61,189 bases of DNA, taken from contig NZ_QQRQ01000011.1 in assembly GCF_003425665.1 (NCBI RefSeq), positions 1-61,189 of the forward strand, read 5' to 3'. Positions 48,124 to 59,785 of the stretch are shown in pieces; position 1 is the first letter of the stretch, and every line of letters begins with the position of its first letter. The stretch comes from Evtepia gabavorous (GTDB taxonomy: Bacteria; Bacillota; Clostridia; Oscillospirales; Oscillospiraceae). The notes beneath the pieces are model-generated. The model had not been told where the DNA came from and searched no databases. It was given only the letters and a program-made list of their open reading frames with translations. The position numbers and the translations under genes were made by a program.

Positions 48124-49509
48124 TCAGTACCCAAAGCCGCCGAAAGGCCAGCCGCCGCTGCCTTGCTGCTGCTCTTGCTGCAACTGTTGCTGCTGCTGTT
48201 CTTCATATTCCTTCTGGGCTTGGTCCTGTTGGGCTGTTTTTTCCGGGGTGGACTCCTCCAAGGTCAGCTTCACGGTGATGGTTTTTCCATCCCGATAGAC
48301 CGTGAGATTCACCGTGTCCCCAGGCTTGTAGTTGTCCTTGGCGGTGATGAGGTCATTCCCCGAGGCCACCTCTGTGTCGTTGATCTTGGTGATGATATCA
48401 CCCTCTTGCAGGCCGGCTTTCTCCCCGCACAGGCCGGGGGTGACCACTTTCACCGCCGCGCCGGCCGGGACGCCGTAGGCCTGCACATCCTCAGCCACGT
48501 CGCCCACGGAGATGCCCATGAGAGGCTTGCCGGTGACGTAGCCATTGGTGACCAGCTCCGAAACCATGTCCGCCACGTCATCCATGGGGATGGCGAAGCC
48601 CAAACCCTCTACCGAGGCTGAGGAGGAACTGGCGCTGGAGGAATACTTGGCCGAGACAATGCCGATGACCTCCCCGTGGCTGTTGAACAGGGGACCGCCG
48701 GAGTTGCCGGAGTTGATGGCGCAGTCGGTCTGGATCATATTCATCTTGTTGCCGTCACTCATGGTAATGGTGCGGTCCAGGGCGGAGATGATGCCGGTGG
48801 TCTCCGAGAAGGTCAGCTCTCCCAAGGGGTTGCCGATGGTGGTGACCTGCTCCCCCACCAGCATGTCGCTGGAGCTGCCAATGACCACGGGGGTCAGGCC
48901 GGTGGCCTCCACCTTGATGACAGCGATGTCGTTGGCCTCCTCGCCGCCCACATAGGTGGCGGTATACTCCTTACCGTCAGAGAAGGTCACCTTGATGGAG
49001 TTGGCCCCGTCAATGACGTGGTAGTTGGTGAGGATGTAGCCGTCCTCGGTGATGACAAAGCCGGAGCCGGCGGCCGCGCCGGTGACGGTCTGGCCAAAGA
49101 TGTTGGTGCTGACGATGTCCACGGTGATGCCCACGCAGGAGCTGACATACTTGGCGTAAATCTCCGCGGTGGTCAGTTCCTTCTCCGTGTTCACTGCGGC
49201 GGTGTCCACCTTGGTGGGGGTTCGGTTGCCGGTGTAAATGGTGGTCCCATTTCCGCCGGTGACGGCATTGTACACAGGATGGGCCAAACCGCCCACCAGG
49301 GCGCACACCAGACACAGGGCCACGACCTTTAAGGTGCTTTTCTGTCTGGCACTCAAGGGCTTTCTGGGCTTTTTCCCCCGGGGACTTCCCCCGTCAAAGT
49401 TTGGCCCCTGAAAGCCGGAGCCTTGAAAGGAGGGGCCATCTCCCGAAGCAAAGGGATCGTGAGAATAGCCGCCGTTCTGATTGCCGTTGTCGTTGCCGTA
49501 GTAGTCCAT
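48124..49509 (-). CDS. htrA: HtrA/DegP-like membrane-anchored serine protease
   Basis: The 461-residue protein has a cytoplasmic Asn/Gly-rich N-terminus, one membrane helix (about 60-80), a trypsin-like domain with the triad His in TNYHVID, Asp in ANDIAVIKV and Ser in INSGNSGGPL, and a single PDZ domain (about 325-415). It degrades or refolds damaged envelope proteins. The C-terminus is unusual: a Gln-rich run followed by a Gly/Trp/Phe-rich end. The start at 49509 has TGGAGG eight bases upstream. It has its own promoter with possible regulator repeats. Confidence 0.94.
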   Translation of the reverse strand: MDYYGNDNGNQNGGYSHDPFASGDGPSFQGSGFQGPNFDGGSPRGKKPRKPLSARQKSTLKVVALCLVCALVGGLAHPVYNAVTGGNGTTIYTGNRTPTKVDTAAVNTEKELTTAEIYAKYVSSCVGITVDIVSTNIFGQTVTGAAAGSGFVITEDGYILTNYHVIDGANSIKVTFSDGKEYTATYVGGEEANDIAVIKVEATGLTPVVIGSSSDMLVGEQVTTIGNPLGELTFSETTGIISALDRTITMSDGNKMNMIQTDCAINSGNSGGPLFNSHGEVIGIVSAKYSSSASSSSASVEGLGFAIPMDDVADMVSELVTNGYVTGKPLMGISVGDVAEDVQAYGVPAGAAVKVVTPGLCGEKAGLQEGDIITKINDTEVASGNDLITAKDNYKPGDTVNLTVYRDGKTITVKLTLEESTPEKTAQQDQAQKEYEEQQQQQLQQEQQQGSGGWPFGGFGY

Positions 49510-49592
49510 AAGTATGCCTCCAGTCCATCCTGTTTTCTGAGGATGCAAAGGCCCCTCCCAAGGGAAGACCCCGTGCTCTTTTTACTGTGGTC

Positions 49593-49628
49593 AGTATAGC
49601 GGATATTTATGAAGATTTCGTGAAATCG
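49593..49628 (-). promoter_or_regulatory. htrA promoter with possible direct repeats
   Basis: A TATACT -10 lies at 49593-49598 on the minus strand with no good -35. In its place are TTTCAC and CTTCAT, spaced 11 bases start to start, as expected for an OmpR-type response regulator site. In B. subtilis htrA is controlled by CssR; a similar control here is a guess. Confidence 0.4.
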
Positions 49629-49642
49629 AAGTAGAAAAACTT

Positions 49643-50875
49643 TTAACTTTCTTTCTCCATTTTTTGAACGGTTTCGCCGGGTTTTTCGGGCTCTGGCGGG
49701 TCTGTCTCCTCCGGTCTGCCATGGAGGATGGCCGCCATATCCCGGGCCGCCATGGTGAGGTCCCGGACGGTGGCGTGGAACATCCCCGCCCGCCACAGGT
49801 TCCGGAGCATCAGCAGCAGAACCGGGGCCAGGATCATCGCCACCACGCCCCCTAACTTCATGCCCACGTAAATGGCCAGCAGGGAGAGCAGGGGGTGCAG
49901 CCCTGTCTGGTCCCCCACGATCTTGGGCTCAATCATCCGGCGGAAGAGGCAGATAACCCCCCACACCGCCAGAAAGGCCACGCCCCGCTTCCACTCCCCC
50001 AGCACCAGGAGAATGACAGACCAGGGGACCATCACCGTCCCCGCCCCCACAATGGGGATAAAGTCCAAAATGCCCAGGGCCACCGCCAGCAGCACCCAAT
50101 AGGGCTGCCGAAGCAGGAAAAAGCCCACCAAAAGAATCCCCGTCACCCCCAGGGAGACCAGAATCTCCGCCTTGAGATAGCCCCCAAAGGCGGCGGAAAA
50201 AGCGCCCCGGGCCTGTACGCCGATGCGCCGGACACTCCGGGGAATGGTCTCCCGGGCCACCCGGCGGAGATTGGGATAATCCTCGGCGGTAAAATACCAG
50301 GCCACCAGGAAAAAGAGAAAGGCCAGCACAAAGGAGGAGATGCTCCGCACCGCTGAGGTGGTCTTCGGTAACAGATTATAAACAAATTCCTCCAGCCAGG
50401 CCAGCAGCCGGTCCGACAGATTCCAAAGGGTGTCCTGCACCTGCTGGGGCAGATAGGCCAGCCACTTGTCCAGGGCATGGCTGAGCTGATAGTAAGTCTC
50501 CTGAAAGGCGTTCCAGCCTTGGTCCCAGTTTCCCCACAGGGTGGAAAGTTCACTCCAGCCTTTCCAAATGAGAGCCGCCATTAGGCCACCCAGAGCTCCC
50601 ACCAGGAGCAAAATCAGGACAATGGCCCCTATGCCCCGGGGAATGTTCCACCGCCTGTGGAAAAACCGGAGCAATGGCTCGGTCAACCAGGTGGCCAAAA
50701 GAGCCAGGGCAAAGGGCATGCACAGGGAGAGCAGAGGGCGGCCCGCCAGGCAGAGGAAGAGAACCAGGGACAAAAAAATCCCCAGCCGAATGGCCAGACG
50801 GGCCCACAGCTGCCGCCGCTGTCCAGGCGGCAGGGGGCGTGGATCGGGAAAATAGGCGTCTGCGGAAGTATCCAT
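49643..50875 (-). CDS. AI-2E/YtvI family membrane protein
   Basis: The 410-residue protein has seven to eight membrane segments in the AI-2E-transporter (PerM) arrangement: a pair at about 25-60, one at about 80-110, a long amphipathic loop with repeated Trp/Gln, and a C-terminal block with GILDFIPIVGAGTVMVPW and LLSLLAIYVGMKLGGVVAMI. In sporulating Firmicutes the close relative YtvI is a sporulation membrane protein; others export small molecules or act as ion exchangers. AAAGGA precedes the ATG at 50875. The tail after residue 380 is charged and Pro-rich. Confidence 0.85.
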   Translation of the reverse strand: MDTSADAYFPDPRPLPPGQRRQLWARLAIRLGIFLSLVLFLCLAGRPLLSLCMPFALALLATWLTEPLLRFFHRRWNIPRGIGAIVLILLLVGALGGLMAALIWKGWSELSTLWGNWDQGWNAFQETYYQLSHALDKWLAYLPQQVQDTLWNLSDRLLAWLEEFVYNLLPKTTSAVRSISSFVLAFLFFLVAWYFTAEDYPNLRRVARETIPRSVRRIGVQARGAFSAAFGGYLKAEILVSLGVTGILLVGFFLLRQPYWVLLAVALGILDFIPIVGAGTVMVPWSVILLVLGEWKRGVAFLAVWGVICLFRRMIEPKIVGDQTGLHPLLSLLAIYVGMKLGGVVAMILAPVLLLMLRNLWRAGMFHATVRDLTMAARDMAAILHGRPEETDPPEPEKPGETVQKMEKES

Positions 50876-50994
50876 ATACGGTCCTTTCTGCGGTATGGTG
50901 GGAGAGAGGGAGACAGAGATAGGATGCCCGGATTGGGACCGGAGAACCCGTCTCATGCTGGTTTTTCCCGCCGCCAAGGCGGGAAAAGCCCAAT

Positions 50995-51028
50995 ACAAAA
51001 AAACCGTCTGATCCAATCAGACGGTTTT
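50995..51028 (-). terminator. Terminator of rpsT
   Basis: AAACCGTCTGAT and its exact complement form a 12-bp stem with a 3-base loop, followed on the minus strand by a run of T, 17 bases after the rpsT stop codon. Confidence 0.92.
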
Positions 51029-51044
51029 CCGTAAGTCCTTCTCG

Positions 51045-51311
51045 TTACTGAGGAATCTTGTTCAGCCGCAGGGTCATCTTGCTCTTGCGGTTGGCTGCGG
51101 TGTTCTTATGCATCAGACCACGGGCAGCAGCCTGATCCACAGCCTTGACAGCTTCCTTGTATCTCTTATCGGCCTCGCTGCGGTTGCCTTCGTTGATAGC
51201 AGCATCAAAATACTTCAGCTGAGTCTTCAGGGCGGACTTTGCGGCCTTGTTTCTGGCGGCCTTTGTCTGATTGACCAGAACACGCTTCTTGGCAGACTTG
51301 ATATTCGGCAA
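51045..51311 (-). CDS. rpsT: Ribosomal protein S20
   Basis: The 88-residue basic protein binds 16S rRNA. It starts PNIKSAKKRVLVNQTKAARN after the initiator, matching S20, and has KGLMHKN-like RGLMHKNTAANRKS near the end. The start is a TTG at 51311, set by GGAGGAGGTG upstream and by the family N-terminus; no ATG is available, which may reflect the autoregulated non-ATG starts known for S20. It diverges from gpr, the usual Firmicutes arrangement. Confidence 0.95.
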   Translation of the reverse strand: MPNIKSAKKRVLVNQTKAARNKAAKSALKTQLKYFDAAINEGNRSEADKRYKEAVKAVDQAAARGLMHKNTAANRKSKMTLRLNKIPQ

Positions 51312-51367
51312 ACCAAACACCTCCTCCGATTGATTCATTTTGTCACAAAAGTTCTGTGCGAGAATGT

Positions 51368-51396
51368 ATTTTAGCATACCCCGCTTGAAATTGCAA
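51368..51396 (-). promoter_or_regulatory. Promoter of rpsT
   Basis: The minus strand has TTGCAA, 17 bases, TAAAAT, with a TG extension before the -10. Confidence 0.8.
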
Positions 51397-51434
51397 CCTT
51401 TTTTCCAGAAAAATCTGAATTTTTACATAAATTT

Positions 51435-51464
51435 TTGCAAAGTGCTAAAGATAGTGATTAGAAT
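51435..51464 (+). promoter_or_regulatory. Possible promoter of gpr
   Basis: TTGCAA, 18 bases, TAGAAT, about 45 bases before the gpr start. It looks like a housekeeping promoter; I found no good sigma-F or sigma-G site here, although gpr is a forespore gene in B. subtilis. Confidence 0.45.
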
Positions 51465-51510
51465 CTGCTTGTCCCACCATATCTGGTGGTGGGACGGAAG
51501 GGAGTGCCCC

Positions 51511-52416
51511 ATGATCCAAGACAGAAAAATTGATTTGGCCCTGGAGGCCAAGGAGCTGGCGGAGGGTTCCGCGGCCCAGACCACCCGTCTGGCCGGGGTG
51601 AAGGCCCAGGAGGACACCGTCTTTGGCTATCCCCTCACCCGGGTGGAAATCCTCAATCGGGAGGGGGAGGCCGCCCTGGGCAAGCCCAAGGGGACCTATC
51701 TCACCTTAGAGCTGCCCCAGCTGCCCCGGGAGCGGGAGGAGGTTCTGCGGGCGGCCCGGGGGGTGGCCGCGGTGCTGGAAGCCCTGCCCACCCTGCCCAA
51801 ACAGGGGTCTGTTCTGGTGGCCGGCCTGGGCAACCGCCGGGTGACCCCCGACGCCATCGGGCCCAGGGCCACGGACTTTCTCCTGGTCACCCGCCACCTG
51901 GTGCAGACCATGCCCCAGGACTTCTCCGCCCTCCGCCCGGTCTCCGCGCTGGCCGCCGGGGTCACCGGGACCACGGGGATCGAGAGCGGCGAGCTCATCG
52001 GGGCGGTGGTGAAAAAGCTCAAGCCCGCCTGCCTCATCGCCGTGGACGCCCTGGCCGCCCGCCGGCAGGAGCGGGTGTGCCGGACGGTCCAGGTCTCTGA
52101 CACCGGCATTGTCCCCGGCTCCGGGGTGGGCAACGCCCGAATGGCCCTGGATGAGGAACACCTGGGGATTCCCGTCATCGCCGTGGGTGTACCCACGGTG
52201 GTGGAGGCGGCCACCCTCTGCCTGGACCTGCTGGACCAGGCGGGGCAGGAGGGATTCGACCCGGCCCTCTTCCGTCAGGAGGGGGCCGAGTGGTTTGTCA
52301 CCCCCCGAAACGTGGACAGCGAGGTGGAGACCCTCTCCCGGGTGCTGGGCCTGGGCATCAGCACCGCGCTGCATGTGGACTTTTCCGTGGAAGATGTGGA
52401 AAAGTGGATCTCATAA
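51511..52416 (+). CDS. gpr: Germination protease GPR
   Basis: The 301-residue protein is the aspartic-type endopeptidase that degrades small acid-soluble spore proteins at germination. It shows KIDLALEAKELA at the N-terminus, VLVAGLGNRRVTPDAIGPRA in the middle, GIESGELIGAVV, and the acidic catalytic region around LIAVDALAARR with DTGIVPGSGVGN. It is somewhat shorter than the B. subtilis enzyme at both ends. AAGGGAG precedes the ATG at 51511. It is strong evidence for sporulation. Confidence 0.95.
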   Translation: MIQDRKIDLALEAKELAEGSAAQTTRLAGVKAQEDTVFGYPLTRVEILNREGEAALGKPKGTYLTLELPQLPREREEVLRAARGVAAVLEALPTLPKQGSVLVAGLGNRRVTPDAIGPRATDFLLVTRHLVQTMPQDFSALRPVSALAAGVTGTTGIESGELIGAVVKKLKPACLIAVDALAARRQERVCRTVQVSDTGIVPGSGVGNARMALDEEHLGIPVIAVGVPTVVEAATLCLDLLDQAGQEGFDPALFRQEGAEWFVTPRNVDSEVETLSRVLGLGISTALHVDFSVEDVEKWIS

Positions 52417-52460
52417 GTCCCATTTTTCCCTCTTTTCCGGAGAAAACTTAGAAAAAACGA

Positions 52461-52502
52461 AAAGGTTCTCCCCAATTTCCCAGGAAATTGGGGAGAACCT
52501 TT
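52461..52502 (+). terminator. Bidirectional terminator between gpr and the HAD gene
   Basis: A perfect 20-bp stem (AAAGGTTCTCCCCAATTTCC arm) with a 2-base loop. CTTTCC follows on the plus strand and CGTTTTTTC on the minus strand, so it serves both convergent genes. Confidence 0.92.
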
Positions 52503-52518
52503 CTTTCCATCCGTTCCA

Positions 52519-53247
52519 TCAGAGGGAGGCTTCCCCGCCCCACTCCTCCACAAAGGCCAGCAGTGCGTCAAAATCCCCCTGGGGATAGGAGGAGATGTCC
52601 TTCTCTTTCCGGTTGAGCAGGCAGTCTGTGAGCAGAAAGACCGACAGCCCCGCCGCCTGGGCGGCCATCATATCCTCCTCCACATCGTTGCCCACCATCA
52701 GGCAGTCCTCCGCCCGGCAGCCCAAATACCGCAAAATCTCCCGGTAATAATCGGGGTTGGGCTTGCAGTAGCCGATGTTCTCATAGGTGGTGTACCATGC
52801 AAAGGTCTCCGGGGCCAGCCCCGCCCAGCGGATGCGGCTCTCCGTGGCCACCGCCGGAAAGATGGGATTGGTGGCCAGGGCCACCCGATGGCCGGCGGCC
52901 TTGCAGGCCTCCACTGCGGCCCGGGCTTTTGGGGTAAAGCCGCAGAAAGCCTTGGCCTGCTGAAACTCCTGCCGGTAAAAGGCGTCAAACAGGGGGATGT
53001 CCTCCCGGACCTGCTCCCCATACAGGGCGGCGAATCTATCCCAGAAGGCCGCCTCATTGGTGCGTTTGCCATCGTTGCCCACCATGGCGGCGGTGCCGGC
53101 CCAGATATTGTCCACCAGAGCGGCCGGGTCATACCCGTGGGGGGCCAGCTTTTGGGCCAGGAGTTTGAAATACCCACGGGTAAAGGCGTCCTGGTCCATG
53201 GGGAGCAGGGTCCCGTCCAAGTCGAATAGAATGGTTTTTTTCTTCAT
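52519..53247 (-). CDS. HAD-family phosphatase
   Basis: The 242-residue protein is a haloacid-dehalogenase-type phosphohydrolase with a helical cap: motif I LFDLDGTLLP, motif II ALATNPIF, motif III Lys in GYCKPNPDYY and motif IV MVGNDVEEDM. It probably dephosphorylates a small metabolite. The start at 53247 has AAAGGAG upstream. It stands alone after rnhA on the minus strand. Confidence 0.9.
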   Translation of the reverse strand: MKKKTILFDLDGTLLPMDQDAFTRGYFKLLAQKLAPHGYDPAALVDNIWAGTAAMVGNDGKRTNEAAFWDRFAALYGEQVREDIPLFDAFYRQEFQQAKAFCGFTPKARAAVEACKAAGHRVALATNPIFPAVATESRIRWAGLAPETFAWYTTYENIGYCKPNPDYYREILRYLGCRAEDCLMVGNDVEEDMMAAQAAGLSVFLLTDCLLNRKEKDISSYPQGDFDALLAFVEEWGGEASL

Positions 53248-53326
53248 TGGTTCTCCTTTTTTCTTGCCGCCCTGGGGCGGGCGCACCGGCCCGAACAGGG
53301 CCAAGAGGGATTTTACGCAGGAAGAG

Positions 53327-53350
53327 ACAGCCCCCTTGCAGAGGGCTGCC
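53327..53350 (-). terminator. Hairpin after rnhA
   Basis: CAGCCC and GGGCTG form a short GC-rich stem after the rnhA stop codon. CTCTTCC follows on the minus strand, so termination is likely weak. Confidence 0.45.
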
Positions 53351-53358
53351 TCCATCTG

Positions 53359-53799
53359 TTACGCCTTAAACTTCCGGCTTTCCGCCACGGCCATCTCGTC
53401 ACAGCGGTTGTTGTAGGGGTTCTCCGCATGCCCTTTTACCCAGTGGTAGCGCAGCTGGTGCCGGTCTGTCAGGGCCAGCAGCTGCTCCCACAGGTCGGGG
53501 TTCAGGGCGGGCTTTTTGTCGCTTTTCACCCAGCCCCGCTTTTTCCAGCCCCGGGCCCAGCCCTTCTCCAGGGCGTCGATGACGTATTTGGAGTCAGAAT
53601 AGAGGTCCACGCCGCAGGGCTCCTTCAGCAGGGACAGGGCGGCGATCACCGCCGTGAGCTCCATGCGGTTGTTGGTGGTGGAGGCCTCCCCGCCGGAAAT
53701 CTCCTTTCGATGGCTCCCATACAGGAGCACCGCCCCCCAGCCCCCTGGGCCGGGGTTGCCGGAGCAGGCACCGTCGGTGTAAATGGTCACCTGCTTCAT
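53359..53799 (-). CDS. rnhA: Ribonuclease HI
   Basis: The 146-residue enzyme cuts the RNA of RNA-DNA hybrids. The acidic active site is visible as [15 protein letters not shown] (Asp), [13 protein letters not shown] (Glu), [12 protein letters not shown] (Asp) and NNRCDEMAV (Asp), with [11 protein letters not shown] carrying the His loop; the basic protrusion is [14 protein letters not shown]. Its ATG overlaps the stop of the small membrane protein gene (ATGA). Confidence 0.96.
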   Translation of the reverse strand: MKQVTIYTDGACSGNPGPGGWGAVLLYGSHRKEISGGEASTTNNRMELTAVIAALSLLKEPCGVDLYSDSKYVIDALEKGWARGWKKRGWVKSDKKPALNPDLWEQLLALTDRHQLRYHWVKGHAENPYNNRCDEMAVAESRKFKA

Positions 53800-54035
53800 G
53801 ACGCTTTTTCCCGCTCCTCCGCGTTCTTTTTCTTCCGCCGGGCCCGCAAGGGCGGGACCACCAGCAGCGCCACTCCCACCAGGAAGAAGAACAAGCCTCC
53901 CAGGGTGAACAGTCCTCCATGGACCCAGCCGGTGACGGGAATCATCTTTGTCACCCCGCGCCAGATCACCAGAGCGCCCAGGACGGCCATAATTATGCCA
54001 AAGGTGAGGGTGATCTTTCGAAACTCTTTTTCCAT
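53796..54035 (-). CDS. Small two-helix membrane protein
   Basis: The 79-residue protein has two membrane segments (about 9-26, [16 protein letters not shown]; about 40-62, [19 protein letters not shown]) and a strongly basic then acidic tail ([14 protein letters not shown]). I do not recognise a family. It is placed tightly: its ATG directly follows the gyrA stop (TAA-ATG) and its stop overlaps the rnhA start, so gyrA, this gene and rnhA are translationally linked. Confidence 0.75.
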   Translation of the reverse strand: MEKEFRKITLTFGIIMAVLGALVIWRGVTKMIPVTGWVHGGLFTLGGLFFFLVGVALLVVPPLRARRKKKNAEEREKAS

Positions 54036-56540
<2,505 letters not shown>

Positions 56541-56604
56541 AGTTTCACTCCTTCACTGCCGCCGCCCGGCGGCGGGGGATGGGTCTTGTCGGAGGCAGGC
56601 CGCC

Positions 56605-57300
56605 TCACAGGTTGATTGGCCCGTCCTCCCGGGCGCTTTGCCGCAGCAGACGGACCACATAGACCACCAACCCCGCGAAATATCCATAAAAAATCCAGCC
56701 AAATCCCACGAGCAAAAAGTCATACAGACCGTGGAGAACCGCCGGCAGAAGCCAGGCCCGCCGCCGGGCCGCCCCGGCCTGTTCCCGCTGTCCATGGACC
56801 TCCAGCCATTTTGCCCGGCTCATCGCCTCCCCCATGACCACGCCGAACATGGCGTGGCCCGGGATGGAGAAAATGGCCCGCACCACCGCCGTGGAAAAGC
56901 CGGAGGTGAGCACATACAGCACATTCTCCACCGCGGCAAAGCCCAGGGAGACAAAGACCCCGTACACCACGCCGTCAAACCGGTGGTTAAAATGGGGCTC
57001 ATTCCAGGTGCGCCGGAGAAGAACCCGGTACTTGACCCCCTCCTCAATGAATCCCGGCACCACAAAATAGGCCAGAAAGAGGTAGACGATGGGACGCCAG
57101 GGGAAAAAATCAATGAACTGATCGGCCACAACCTCCAGCACCAAGATGGGGACCATGGCCAAAGCCCCCCGAAAGAACAGGGCCAACAGCAGGGCTCCCG
57201 GCTCCCGGTCCAGTTTATCCATTTGGTAGACCACCCGCAGCAGCACCAGCGGGGGCAGCAGGGCGGCGGCCACCAAAAACAGAATGGAAGATAGCATCAT
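56605..57300 (-). CDS. PrsW-family intramembrane protease
   Basis: The 231-residue protein has about six to seven membrane segments and the PrsW motifs: FIEEGVKYRV (EExxK), GFAAVENVLY (FxxxEN), PGHAMFGVVMG and VLHGLYDFLLV (Hxx-D). PrsW in B. subtilis makes the first cut in an anti-sigma factor during envelope stress, and in other Clostridia relatives act on similar substrates. The start is ATGATG at 57297-57300 with AAAGGAAAGGAAA somewhat upstream. It is inserted between gyrB and gyrA in the same direction. Confidence 0.9.
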   Translation of the reverse strand: MMLSSILFLVAAALLPPLVLLRVVYQMDKLDREPGALLLALFFRGALAMVPILVLEVVADQFIDFFPWRPIVYLFLAYFVVPGFIEEGVKYRVLLRRTWNEPHFNHRFDGVVYGVFVSLGFAAVENVLYVLTSGFSTAVVRAIFSIPGHAMFGVVMGEAMSRAKWLEVHGQREQAGAARRRAWLLPAVLHGLYDFLLVGFGWIFYGYFAGLVVYVVRLLRQSAREDGPINL

Positions 57301-57396
57301 AAGCGTAGTTTGGTTTCCTTTCCTTTTGACTGGAGGTAGTGTATGCCCTTTTGGGGTGGGCGATGCACAGACCGTTCCCAAGGGAGGTCTCCAAAC

Positions 57397-59343
57397 TCAA
57401 ATATCCAAATTTACCACGTACTTGGCGTTCTCCTCAATGAACTCCTTTCGGGGCTCCACCTTTTCCCCCATGAGGATGGTGAAGATTTCGTCCGCCTTCA
57501 CCGCGTCCTCCAGGGTAATCCGCCGGAGGGTACGGGTTTCGGGGTTCATGGTGGTCTCCCACAGCTCGTGGGGGTCCATCTCGCCCAGACCCTTGAAGCG
57601 GCTGATCTCCACCTTGGCGTTGGGGTTGTCCCCCCGCATCTGGGCGGACACCGCGTCCCGTTCCTCGTCGGAGTAGGCCACCCGCTGCTGCTTGCCTCGG
57701 GTGAGCTTATACAGGGGGGGCACGGCGGAGTAGACATACCCCTGCTCAATGAGGGGGCGCATGAACCGGAAAAAGAAGGTCAGCAGCAAGGTCCGAATGT
57801 GGGCCCCGTCCACGTCGGCGTCGGCCATGATGACAATTTTGTGGTAGCGGAGTTTTTCCGGGTTAAACTCCTCCCCGATCCCCGCCCCCAGGGCGGTGAT
57901 GACGGGGCTGAGTTTGTCATTGCCATAGACCCGGTCAGCCCGGGCCTTTTCCACGTTGAGCATTTTGCCCCACAGGGGGAGAATGGCCTGGAACCGGGAG
58001 TCCCGGCCCTGGGTGGCCGAGCCGCCGGCGGAATCGCCCTCCACGATGTAGATCTCCGTGAGGGAGGGGTCCCGTTCGTTGCAGTCCCGAAGCTTGTCGG
58101 GCATCTGTCCCGACTCCAGCCCGGTTTTCCGGCGGACGGATTCCCGGGCTTTTCGGGCGGCCTCTCGGGCCCGGGCGGCGGTGAGGGCCTTGTCCAGGAT
58201 GGCCCGGCCCACGGCGGGGTTCTCCTCCAAAAACTCCTCCAACTTCTCCGAGACAATGGAATTGACCAGGGTGCGGATCTCGGAGTTTCCCAGCTTGGCC
58301 TTGGTCTGGCCCTCAAACTGGGCTTCGGTGAGCTTCACGGAGATGATGCAGGTCAGGCCCTCCCGGCAGTCCTCGCCGCTCACCTTCTCGTCCTCTTTGA
58401 GCAGCTTCATTCTTCTGCCGTAGGCGTTCAGGGCATTGGTCAGGGCCCGTTTGAACCCCTCCTCGTGCATGCCTCCTTCCGGGGTGTGCACGTTGTTGGC
58501 AAAGGAGACAATGATCTCGTTGTAGCTGTCGTTGTACTGGAGAGAGACCTCCGCCATGGCGTCCTCCCGGGACCCGGCCATATAGATGACGCCGTCGTGG
58601 ATGGGGGTCTTGTTGCGGTTGATGTAGGTGACAAACTCCCGGATGCCGCCCTCATAGCACATGGTCTCGGAGATCACTTCCTCCCCCCGCCGGTCGGCAA
58701 TGGTGATGGACAGGCCGGCGTTGAGGAAGGCCTCCTCCCGCATCCGGGTGTGAAGGGTCTCGTAATCGTACTCCGTGGTCTCGGTGAACATCTCCGGGTC
58801 GGGCTGAAAGACCACCTCCGTACCGGTGCGGTCGGTCTGCCCCACCACCTGCATGGGCTGGGTCACCTGGCCCCGGGCAAACTTCATCTCGTAGATCTGC
58901 CCGTCCTTATGGACCCGGACCTCCAGCCACTGGCTCAGGGCGTTGACCACAGAGGCGCCCACCCCGTGAAGACCGCCGGAGACCTTATAGCCCCCGCCGC
59001 CGAACTTGCCGCCGGCATGGAGGATGGTAAAGACCACCTCCAGGGCGGGTTTGCCTGTCTGCTTCTGGATGTCCACGGGGATGCCCCGGCCATTGTCCAC
59101 CACCCGGATGATGTTGCCCGGCTCGATCCCCACCTGAATCTCGGTGCAGTACCCGGCCAGGGCCTCGTCAATGGCGTTGTCCACGATCTCATAGACCAGA
59201 TGGTGCAGGCCGCTGGAGGAGGTGGAGCCGATGTACATGCCCGGCCGCTTCCGGACGGCCTCCAGTCCCTCCAGGACCTGAATCTCCGAGGCCCCGTACT
59301 CATGTTCCACCGCGGTGGTGTTTTTCTGTTCCAACTGATCCAT
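57397..59343 (-). CDS. gyrB: DNA gyrase subunit B
   Basis: The 648-residue ATPase subunit has the GHKL site ([40 protein letters not shown]), the transducer, and the Toprim domain with [14 protein letters not shown] and [12 protein letters not shown], ending in the conserved tail [20 protein letters not shown] precedes the ATG. Order remB-gyrB-PrsW-gyrA differs from the common gyrB-gyrA by the PrsW insertion. Confidence 0.97.
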   Translation of the reverse strand: MDQLEQKNTTAVEHEYGASEIQVLEGLEAVRKRPGMYIGSTSSSGLHHLVYEIVDNAIDEALAGYCTEIQVGIEPGNIIRVVDNGRGIPVDIQKQTGKPALEVVFTILHAGGKFGGGGYKVSGGLHGVGASVVNALSQWLEVRVHKDGQIYEMKFARGQVTQPMQVVGQTDRTGTEVVFQPDPEMFTETTEYDYETLHTRMREEAFLNAGLSITIADRRGEEVISETMCYEGGIREFVTYINRNKTPIHDGVIYMAGSREDAMAEVSLQYNDSYNEIIVSFANNVHTPEGGMHEEGFKRALTNALNAYGRRMKLLKEDEKVSGEDCREGLTCIISVKLTEAQFEGQTKAKLGNSEIRTLVNSIVSEKLEEFLEENPAVGRAILDKALTAARAREAARKARESVRRKTGLESGQMPDKLRDCNERDPSLTEIYIVEGDSAGGSATQGRDSRFQAILPLWGKMLNVEKARADRVYGNDKLSPVITALGAGIGEEFNPEKLRYHKIVIMADADVDGAHIRTLLLTFFFRFMRPLIEQGYVYSAVPPLYKLTRGKQQRVAYSDEERDAVSAQMRGDNPNAKVEISRFKGLGEMDPHELWETTMNPETRTLRRITLEDAVKADEIFTILMGEKVEPRKEFIEENAKYVVNLDI

Positions 59344-59408
59344 TTTTGATACCTCCAGAGGGAATTCCCCTGCCGGCGAAATTCTGTTCGCCGAAGGGGC
59401 TTGCTGCG

Positions 59409-59678
59409 CTATATTGTCTCAAAGCGGCCGGACTCCACCCGCCTGAGCAGGGTGGCTGAGGAGAGCTGAGAGAGGTAGACGGTGACCCTGCCCGCCTGGT
59501 TCCGGCAGAGGAGAAAAGACTTGGGCAGGTCCTCCCCCACGCTGACAACCTGGCCGGCCTGCTGGGCCCGGGCCAGAAAGTCCCGGGTCACCCGGGAGGA
59601 AGTGGTATTGTCCAGGTCGAAAATCCCCAGCACATCCCCCAGGGGGATGACCACCGAGGCCCCCAAGTGCAGATACAT
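59409..59678 (-). CDS. remB: DUF370 extracellular-matrix regulator, RemB-like
   Basis: The 89-residue protein starts [20 protein letters not shown], matching the RemB/YaaB branch of DUF370, and continues [16 protein letters not shown]. In B. subtilis remB lies between recF and gyrB, exactly as here; its paralogue RemA activates matrix genes. The ATG at 59678 is chosen over a GTG three codons upstream, which would leave no room for the ribosome binding site. Confidence 0.9.
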   Translation of the reverse strand: MYLHLGASVVIPLGDVLGIFDLDNTTSSRVTRDFLARAQQAGQVVSVGEDLPKSFLLCRNQAGRVTVYLSQLSSATLLRRVESGRFETI

Positions 59679-59785
59679 AGCTTCCACCCGCCTTTCTGTG
59701 ACAAAATCAAAAAGGTTCCTCTATCTTACCACAGTCCCCCCCGCGAAAGGAGGACGTTTTTGTACAACACAGGAGAGAATTTTTC

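Noticed and set aside
51421-51510. Sigma-F or sigma-G promoter in front of gpr
   Set aside because: No sequence with correct spacing to either consensus could be found; only a housekeeping-type promoter is visible.
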